Shown: piece by piece, positions 54,413-62,618 of the stretch
How the letters are laid out: each line of letters starts with the position of its first letter
How positions within the stretch are numbered: position 1 is the first letter of the stretch
DNA from: Rhynchopus sp. YZ270_cl-10
Lineage: Eukaryota; Euglenozoa; Diplonemea; Diplonemida; Diplonemidae
NCBI GenBank assembly: GCA_964035575.1
Contig: OZ037911.1
Span: 558,001-622,000 of the forward strand
Direction of reading: 5' to 3'
Length of the DNA: 64,000 nucleotides
Position numbers and translations under genes: made by a program
The notes under the pieces: model-generated
Seen by the model: only the letters and a program-made list of their open reading frames with translations
The model's database searches: none
What the model was told of the DNA's origin: nothing

Positions 54413-55960
54413 GAGGGGGAAGGGGAGAGACACTGCCTTTTTTTAGAGAATACTTTACTCTTTGTGTTGAATTTTGTTTTTTTTTGTTTTTTTAGTTCAT
54501 TTTTTTCTCCCTTTTCTTTCCGTATTCCGTTCTTCTTTTGTTGTTCTCGCCACAAAAAAAAGGCTAAAAAATGTACAGATGTAGAAGTAGCATGATATGT
54601 GTGTAACTTTTCTTTTTAAAACAAAAAAAAATGGTGGTAAAAAGAAACGAATTTTTTTTTGGTGAAAGACGCAGTTCCAAGGACGATACAAAAACATCTT
54701 TCAAAAAAAAACAAAAAATGGGGGGGGGAAAGAGAGAGAAAAAAAACTAGGATGGATGTGCCTCTCGGGTACATGGACACACAGATCCTCAGGAAACTTG
54801 AAAGATGAACTAGCAGGAGCCTTGCAGAGAGAGACATCACAGCACATCTTGAAATCGCGCGGATAATAAAATATGGAACCCCTGCACAAAATAAAGGAGA
54901 AGACGGTGAGTTTGTGAATGGACAGGCACCTCTCAATCAATGAGCGAACTCAAGGATTCGCAAAAAAAAAAAAAAAAAAAAAAATGTTGAACGGGGTGGC
55001 TGAATTGGGGTGATTCGCACTTCCCCCTTGCGTACTTTGTGCACCTCCCCCATTCAGTCACACCCATTGAAAGTGCTAAAACCCTCTCACTGAAACACCA
55101 GATCGCACACTCAAAACCTCGCTACCGCTTTGCTCTTTTTTGCGCGGATATTCAAATACTTTTTTTATTTGAAAAGTCTATTTTACTTCATGAATGGCAA
55201 CCCATTACCGGATATCGTGTATTACTGGGATTTAATTTCGAATCTCAGATTCATTGCCAGGTTTTTATTACCCATTTTTTGGACCCGGTAATACCTGGTG
55301 ATTGAAAAATTTAAAAACCCGGTACCCGTTGCTGAGTGCCTATCCATGTTTTTTTTTACAAATTTTACACAATAAAACTCGTTCTTTCGAGCGAAAAAGA
55401 CATTGCTATGTTGAAACATCCTGCTGAAAGAAGAAAAAAACTGTTGAAAAAGATGTATCTCGTGCACACAACATCTAAAGGCTGGTCAGATGAACTTCAC
55501 CAGAAGAAATAAAATAAAAAATAGAGAAAAAGAGGGAGGGACAATATACCACAAGCGGAACGGATTTAGTCACACAACCTTGACCATCTGCAATCAATAT
55601 TTTTTCAAAAAAAATAAAAAATCTTAAAAATATTGATTGACGATACCATCCCACAGCACGACATTTTTTTTTTGCTTTACTTTTTGTTTTTTGTGTCAAC
55701 AATCGCCTAATCACTCACCTTTTGTGAGTAAACTAGGGTCTGTACTTTTGCGTGTTTGCTTTTTGTTTTATTTTAATGTGGGAGGGTAAACAGAGCGAGG
55801 GAAACCTTTTTTTCTTTCCACTTTTGGCGGTAAGTGTGGAAACACCCCTGCACATACAGTATCAGAATGAGGGGAGGGTATTGATAAGGGCGGAAAACGG
55901 AGGGCTGGAGCTACTCTGGGTCCTTGCCCTTTTTTTTCTCTTTTTTTTCTTTTTTTTGAC

Positions 55961-56020
55961 AAATTGTTGGAGTAGTGTAGTTGCCTCGGTTGTGTTGCCA
56001 CAGTTGGGACAATCTCCACT
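55961..56020 (+). repeat. H2 hairpin repeat (TTG/CAA-stem type)
   Basis: AAATTGTTGGAGTAGTGTAG, TTGCCTCGGTTGTGTTGCC, ACAGTTGGGACAATCTCCAC. GTAGTTG pairs with CAATCTC. Confidence 0.65.
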
Positions 56021-56355
56021 TTCTTTTTTCCCTTTTTTTTCCTTTTCCTCAGTGTTCTCAATGGTAGACGAACTTTGTCCACAATTTTTTTCCCAAAAAA
56101 AAATTTCCCGTGACTAACCGGAGGGGACTTTGAAAATGTTTTTTGTATGTTTTGAAAGTGCTTTGTGCCGGAGGGGACCAAGAGAAAGGATTGGTAAGAT
56201 GAGCCTGGGCATCTCATCTGTTTTAAGCCGTCGTACAAAAAAAAAAAGTGCAAAGAAAAGAAAAGAAACTTTGTCAGATGACTAATAGTACATATCAAAC
56301 CTTTGCTCAATTTTAGACTACTATCACGAGATAGTATCCACAATTATTATTTAAA

Positions 56356-56488
56356 AATTGTTGGAAATAGTAGAGTTGCCAATGCAATGAATGCTCCACT
56401 GTTTTTTTTTTGTTGTATCGACAATCACGTTATACCTACTGGTATAATGATCTGTACTCAATGTCGGCCGAAGCCTATGTACCTTTTT
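56356..56488 (+). repeat. Composite H2 + H6 repeat
   Basis: H2 part AAATTGTTGGAAATAGTAG to GAATGCTCCACT, T-run, then H6 ATCGACAATCACG, TGATCTGTACTCAATGTCGG and CCGAAGCCTATGTACC. Confidence 0.6.
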
Positions 56489-56936
56489 TTTTTTTACGAC
56501 CTGTTGAACACACCTCCCCTCTTCCTGTTGGATGTTCTCCAAAAGGAAAGATGGGGTAAAAAGTGAGCGTCTTTCCCCCCCCCCATTTTGTATGGTAAGA
56601 AAAAAACTGTAGTTGATGCAGGCACACCTCCGACTGACCCACTGTACGATGCCAGCCATCCGGATGAAAAGAAAAAGAAGAAAAAATACAGTAGCAGGAG
56701 GGTGGCTTTGCAGGAAACCCAGGAAGTGTCCTTCCCCCAATTTATAAATTTAAAAAAAAAAGGAAAGGAAAGAACAAAAAAAAGAGCTCCTTTTGACGAA
56801 TGTATACCTCATGATGTGCACACACTAAAAAAGGAGTCAGGGGAGGAAATAGTTTGCACGTATTTTCTTGTTTTTTTTATCGTATCGAACAACTCGGTCA
56901 CCCAAAAAAAAAAAAAAGAAGGGGAAAAAAAATAGA

Positions 56937-57100
56937 AACTTTGACACCACAAAAAAACCTATGGGAGAGGTTGTGGTGAAAAAGGCACACAGCTCGACCT
57001 GTTGTAGTGAGGCGTGGCTCTGCAGAACGCAGTTCGTCCCCCAGAACTGCAAAGTCTGTTCTAAATGATTTGTTTCTATTTCCTCCTTCAAGGTGACAAA
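56937..57100 (-). repeat. R7 dispersed repeat, reversed copy
   Basis: Complement of the 17930-18093 repeat: CCTATGGGAGAGGTTGTGGT, GTGGCTCTGCAGAACGCAGT, TTGTTTCTATTTCCTCCTTC. Confidence 0.7.
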
Positions 57101-57109
57101 AAATAATAT

Positions 57110-57200
57110 TGACTTGAAATACAACAGCCCGCTCAGGACAGTGCACCTTGGTACATGACCGGGTGGACTGGGGTGGACACCCAACTATACAGTCCTACAG
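57110..57200 (+). repeat. H4 repeat, partial
   Basis: GACTTGAAATACAACAGCCC, GGTGGACACCCAACTATAC; directly follows the reversed R7 copy. Confidence 0.6.
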
Positions 57201-57535
57201 TATGTCCTAATGATGGCATTTCCCCTGTTTTTTTGGCCCCGTAACCCATCACATAATATGTCCAAATAGGGCTGGGTCACCTTAAAAAACACACAAAACT
57301 CATTCTGAGAAGTTCTCAACTCTATAAAATAAAAAAATGAATAATAATAAAGAAACCCTGGGAACCACGTATCCTACAGCCCTTTGCATTACAGCATTTT
57401 CTGCTGATTCCTATCCTCTCTCTCTCTCTCTCTCCACCTGGCACACAACACAGTACACATTTTTTTTTTTTTTTTCAAAAAAAAAGCACAAAGGGGAATG
57501 TGAAAAATGGGGCTTACAGGGATAGTGGTAAGGAA

Positions 57536-60500
57536 CTATGACTCGCCTTCTTGCTCTCCAGCATCCGCCTTCGACGCAGCTGCGACAGCAGGCTGGCTCG
57601 GTGCCACCTGGTGCTTCTTCGGGGCTGGGCCGGTGCTGTCACCGTTCTTCTTGAGAGCAGTGGCGTGCTTCATCTTAGCTTTGTAGTCTGCCTCCAAGGC
57701 GGACACCTCCTTGAACTGTTAGGGGGAAGAGGGTTTGTAAGAGAGAAAAGTTGCCGTGGAATATGGTATCGGATAACATCAGCTAGTACAGTTTTGTAGT
57801 CATTGGGGGTGGCATTGACCCAAAAGAAATGAGGGGGAATATGTCTCATGAATCTAGCTTCTCATTAGTCACCTAGGGGGGACGTACTTCGTGCACCCCC
57901 GCCTGCCATGCCAGATGGCGATAAGTTGAAAGTGCAAACGCCTCAAGTGTACAACCAGCAGACACAGGTACTGGTACTCCCGAGGGAGTTATCGAACCCC
58001 AGAAGAAGAAGAAAAATAGGAGATCATACATTGTCCATGAGCTTAGCCAGCGACGGCGGCACGTACGGGACGTACGAGTCGCCACAGTCTCCTGCGCGGT
58101 CCTCGTCTACCAGCGAGCACCTGAGGGGGGAGTGGGTATGAGGTGGGAGGTGGGGGTGTAAGTGCGAAACCAAGAACGGAGTGATGGGAAATTGAAAACG
58201 AACAAAGAAAACTTTGTAAGATGAATGTGCCTCTCGTGCATACACCCCACACATCTTTTGCAAAGAAAAGCTGGGCAGAAACTAAGCCCTTGACATTGCT
58301 GAGTTTCCTTTCATAACAATCAATTGTTTTGTTTATACAGCAGCAACCTTGTGAATAGTAAAACCCATGCTGAACACTGGGGTGTTCAGCCTTGTGGACA
58401 TAAAGGGTAATAAAATTCCCCTGAGAAATTGGAAGTACAAACACTTCACTGTACGCCGTACTGGGAAAGAAAAAAAAATGCAGCATACATGAAGACTGTG
58501 GTGATGCAGGTGTCGTAGCAGTTCATGACAATCACCGAAATGACGAAGGTGATGCACAGCACGCAGAACAGTGGGAACAGACCCTGTGGTGTTGTGTTGA
58601 TAGATTTGTGTGGCAAAAAAAAGGTGGACTTTGCTACCCTGTAAAACTAGACGATATCATCCGCCAACTGATCTTGATAACAATAAAAAATATAACAGTG
58701 TTTTTCGTTGAACGCAGCCAAATAGGGGCAAAAATCTGTTTGGCGCAAGGTGAAAGGAATCAAGGGGAAATACTGTTATACAAGATCTGAACGTTGGCTT
58801 TCTTTTTGTTTAGTTTCTTAATACACTACGTGTTAGGGGGGAAAAAAGGGGGCCCCGTTTCCACTTTATTGCAGGAAGGTCACTCAGCGTCGTTATTAAA
58901 AACTTGGTCCCGAAAATGGATGCCACCCATAGTCGGCCGTGCTCCGGTATTGAAAAGCCGTGGCATGCGTAGGAGTGCATAAGCGTACACACCCAGAGAT
59001 GTACACTTTTGATTGATTTTATTTTTACGCTGTTCTCAATAATTATTTCTTGACAACCCTATTGTCCTTCATCGGTAAATGCAAAACGGCGCATACCGAC
59101 TCAATAACCTCATCGTCTGTGAGCTCCTTCTTCTCCAACAGAAGCATCGCGACGTAGACGTTTGCGGCACAGATGAAGATCTTCAGCAGGAACATGACCA
59201 CCTCACCCATTGCTGTGAGCACAGCGACACGGGCAATGTTTGCGATCATGAACATCAGTGCCTTTGCGGCACTTCTGCAGAAGTTCCACCCGAAGATGCC
59301 TGTAATGATGAAGGCGTTTTTGTTGATAATTTTCACCAATCTTTCCATGTACGCAAGGAAGCAGTGGATCAGACATTTGAGCACCTTGAAGCTGGCCGAC
59401 TCACGCACCTCCTCTGGGATCTGCCGTTCGATGTAGAGCAACAGACAACGCACGAACTGGATGATGGCTATGAGCAGCGCCCCGAAGATCAATGTCCCCA
59501 GGTGGTACCGCAGCATGCGGTAGAATGCGTTCTTCATGGCAAACGGCACAGTCGACTTTGACTTCTCGCCTGAAGCTATTTCTGCTGTGGAGGCAGACCA
59601 GAACCACATGATGACCACACCAGATATCACAAAGAACGCCATCGCAATGAAGATCTGCACTGTCCACAAGAAGCCAAACAGGTTGTAAAGGTGCATGTAC
59701 CGGATGATCACGTCGGAGTCTGTCAGCTGTGCACCATCCAACGCAGATGAGTTCGACGCATTTGCGCTTGCCATGTCCATAGTGTCTTTCAGTGCAGTGG
59801 AGTCGACATACACGCCCACCGCGTCAGATGCGTTCCCAAGACCGCTTACAATGGCGCCTGTGACGTCGTTGTAGATCGGCACAGTGACGTCCTTGAACGA
59901 CTGTACAGTGACGTCCTGTACAGTCTGGATATGCACAGCAAGCACAACAAACCAGACAATCCACCCCACAATGAAGACGAACATCAGCGGCGGGATGATG
60001 AGCACCGAGGGCGACGAGAACAGCGCCATGGACGCCTGCTCGAGGACCGCGATTGCGATTCTGATTCTGTTGAGCAGCCAGCACATCAGCACCATGTACA
60101 CCACCGCCGCCACCCAGAAGATGTACGAGAACACACGCCACGTAATAACCTGGCGGTCGTGCGAGTCGTCGCCAGGAAGCGTCACATCCTCCAATGAGTT
60201 TGCGTAGAAGTGGCAGGCCAGCCCTGCTGCCACCAGCACTGCAAGGATCAGAAGCAGGATGAAGTACACAATCGGCTTCAGCAGCACGCGCACGAGGATC
60301 AGCCATATAAACGAGATGATGATCGCCGTAAACGCTGAGATGACCAACACACGCCACGAGGCCTTCACCTCCGCAAACCCGTCTGTGAGGTAGCGCCCTG
60401 CCGAGGTGCTCTTCGCAAGCGCCTTGAGCTTGCTTGCGGCGGCAGAGGACTGCTCTCTGTCGTTTGAGAAGGGCACACACCTCTTCACCATTGAGTTCGA

Positions 60501-61475
60501 CCGGTAGATCACGGAGAAACAGTTGAACGAATCCACTCGATACTGCGTCTCCAGGGCACGCGCTATCAGCGAAGCTTCACGCACCGTGCACGGCGTAGCC
60601 TTGCGGAACTTAAGCTTCCCGATCGCCCTGCTTGCGGCTGTAGAGAACGCGCCAAAGGCCTCCTCACGCCACGCACAGTTCGTGGCTGCTCCCATAGGGT
60701 CGAGAAGGTTCATTGGAATGTTCGGCCACTGTGTTGTCACCGTCGCAATGGTTCCTGTCACACCCGAGCCAAATGAAGGTGTTATTGACCCCGGAAGCAG
60801 GGCATTGAACTCCAGCACCTCTGACGCATTCATCTGAAACTCTTTGTTGTTGCGCCCCCACGTCGGGTCATATTCAAACCAGGCAAGCCCAGATGCTTCG
60901 AAGATGTGTTGGAACTCCCAATCGTTGTTACAAATGATATCACCTGGGTCAGGGCAGCGCGCAGCACAGACTCCATACGTCAGTTTAAACTGCGGCTTCG
61001 GAACAAACCAGAGTGGGTAGTGTTCACGCGGGGCTTTGTCACCACAGATCTGGTCTCTAAAGTCGTTCGGCATGAGAAGACGCTTGGGCTCACCTTTATC
61101 CAAAGCTACCACAGCTAGTACGACCCACCCTGCCGCGAAGATCATGAAGAGAAGAATGCAAGGACAGTCACTGCACCCCCTGTCTCTGTCCAGGTCAGGC
61201 TCTCCGTCTGGGCCAAGACGCAGTGCAGACTCAATTTCACGCAGCTTCTCCTTCGGGACAGTAACAGAGTTCAGGCCCTGCCCGCCAGATGGTACGTAGT
61301 CCACAACCCATTCCTTTCCCGCGCAGGCTCCAAGGCTGTTCACCTCCTTGATCTCGCATGGTAACCATAGGCCGCTCTCGCCCTCGAGCACCTGAGCGTT
61401 CTTATCACCTACAGCAGGCTCGAAGTTGCCACCACAGCAGCAGCAGCCTTCGCCCTTCCCTTCGCCCTTTCCCAT
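57536..61475 (-). CDS. Choline-transporter-like protein (SLC44/CTL), four exons
   Basis: Multi-pass transporter for choline or related solutes. Exons: 61475-59097, 58583-58489, 58120-58030, 57715-57536; donors GTATGC, GTATGC, GTATGA; acceptors CAG. 914 residues, frame kept at each junction. CTL marks: TM1 near 104-124, LMPNDFRDQICGDKAPREHY, LTYGVCAARCPDP, many TM helices, INKNAFIITGIFGWNFCRSA, and after splicing GLFPLFCVLCITF then YDTCITTVFMCSLVDEDRAG, the classic CTL end. N-terminal specialities: Gly2 and CCCC at 11-14 (possible acylation) and a ~70-residue soluble segment with a Tudor/SH3-like look (GLWLPCEIKEV). The C-tail (FKEVSALEADYKAKMKHATA) is charged. Without splicing the frame would stop at 59043 and miss the last TM helix. 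Confidence 0.93.
57923..58000 (+). repeat. H5 repeat in SLC44 intron 3, longest copy
   Basis: AAGTTGAAAGTGCAAACGCC, GTGTACAACCAGCAGACACA, GGTACTGGTACTCCCGAGGG, AGTTATCGAACCCC. The end is the complement of a tRNA T-arm-like GGGGTTCGATAAC. Confidence 0.65.
58218..58257 (+). repeat. H1 stem-loop variant in SLC44 intron 2
   Basis: AAGATGAATGTGCCTCTCGT, GCATACACCCCACACATCTT. Lower stem AAGATG/CATCTT intact. Confidence 0.6.
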
Positions 61476-62217
61476 TGTGTTTGTGCAAAAAAGGAAGGAG
61501 GGGGGATAAGGGAGAAGAGGGTGAGGAAGGGGAGAGGAAGCTTCCTCTCAAAGGTCTTCTGTGGTGGGGGGGGGAGTGTTGTGATGGGGGTGGGGGGTGG
61601 AAATTACACGATCTTGGAAATGGGATTGCATGAGATGATAAATCAATGGTGTGATAGATATGGCATGATCCTCAATCCGGTCGAAGCGCGTCTTCATAAA
61701 TAGTCCAAAAAGTGATTGAAATATGATTTTTCACCTCATAGGGTAGAGAAGGAGGAGAGGAAGAGTGAGAGGGGGCTGGGACAATAATTAGATTCATATA
61801 CTTTCAGTTCACAGAATTGAAAGTATTTGAGAGACAATTAAAAAAAAAATCATCATGACAGAAACCTTTCTTTTGTGTACTGTAGCTCTTCTTTTTTACT
61901 CTGGGTGAGACAACATATGCCCTGGCCGCATAACATAAGACCTCAAACACATATCATTTCTTCCCACAACCTTCCTTCACCCCCACCGTAGCATCCTGTT
62001 TTACCCTATTTGACTGCTCCCTGTAGAAATTGTACTTAGACCTCTGCAAACACTGAAAATATTACATTCAGCACTCTCAGTCCTAAGGGTGCTGCCTCTG
62101 GGGTGGACTTTCGCATCGTATTACAAACTTACCGGAAACCCTTGTCTCATTACCCTGCACCCCCATTCTTCACTTTCCTTGCTTTTTCTTGCTCTTCACC
62201 CTTTCTTCTTGCCTTAC
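61476..62217. other. Spacer upstream of SLC44
   Basis: A C/T-rich tract (coding strand) abuts the SLC44 start (CACAATG). The rest is AT-rich, with CTTTCAATT/AATTGAAAG inverted repeats at about 61800-61830. No gene seen. Confidence 0.5.
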
Positions 62218-62301
62218 CAAAAAGGCAGCATTGAAGTCACTGAAGTCCACTGCTCTCTTGGTGGCTGGGTCCATCCTGTGTGCACCGTCTACCAGCACCA
62301 T
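62218..62301 (-). CDS. Putative first exon of a paralogue of the right-edge gene
   Basis: 28 codons starting at 62301, with DPATKRAVDFSDFNAAFL at the end, followed by GTAAGG as a possible donor. DPxxxRAVDF recurs at the start of the gene at 62619-64000 (DPIPRRAVDFNELY), with DNA similarity GAAGTCCACTGCTCTC on the plus strand in both. Downstream exons were not found, so this may be the head of a broken duplicate. Confidence 0.35.
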
Positions 62302-62618
62302 GGTAATTGTGTTAGGTGCAACAACTCGGATCGCAGTATTCAGAAGTTATTTTCATTTATCCGAGTGGTAGTCAAAATCGTCCACAAAATCGTCATCCCA
62401 CACACAATGTGTTTTCAATTGTGAAATAAAATTACGTATTCGATGAATACAGCAGACAATATTCTACTTACCAACCTTTTCGTGGACTCGTTCACCGTTA
62501 TTGTACTCGCCACGCTCGTGGTTGTTAGGTTTTTCGACTGTCACTTTAATACCCTCCCAGACCCTCCCAAAACATTCCCAAACCCTCCCAAACCCAAATA
62601 TCGTTTACGTCAACTATC
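62302..62618. other. Short spacer between the two related minus-strand genes
   Basis: Contains AATCGTCCACAAAATCGTC, shared with about 36030-36050, and CCTCCCA repeats at 62555-62605. No gene seen. Confidence 0.45.

Larger units (their letters stand above)
54155..57535. other. Spacer upstream of Cpn10
   Basis: Palindrome P3 (54297-54412), H1 variants (about 54755, 55450), H2 copies (55961, 56356), H4 (57110), R7 reversed (56937) and many homopolymers. No gene seen. Confidence 0.55.

Noticed and set aside
57873-58141. Separate small genes in the SLC44 3' region
   Set aside because: The coding pieces at 57536-57715, 58030-58120 and 58489-58583 join in frame as exons 4, 3 and 2 of SLC44.
59043-61475. 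Prominin as identity of the 810-residue frame
   Set aside because: My first impression from the TM/loop pattern. NDFRDQICG, the Cys-loop and the spliced C-terminus fit SLC44/CTL instead.
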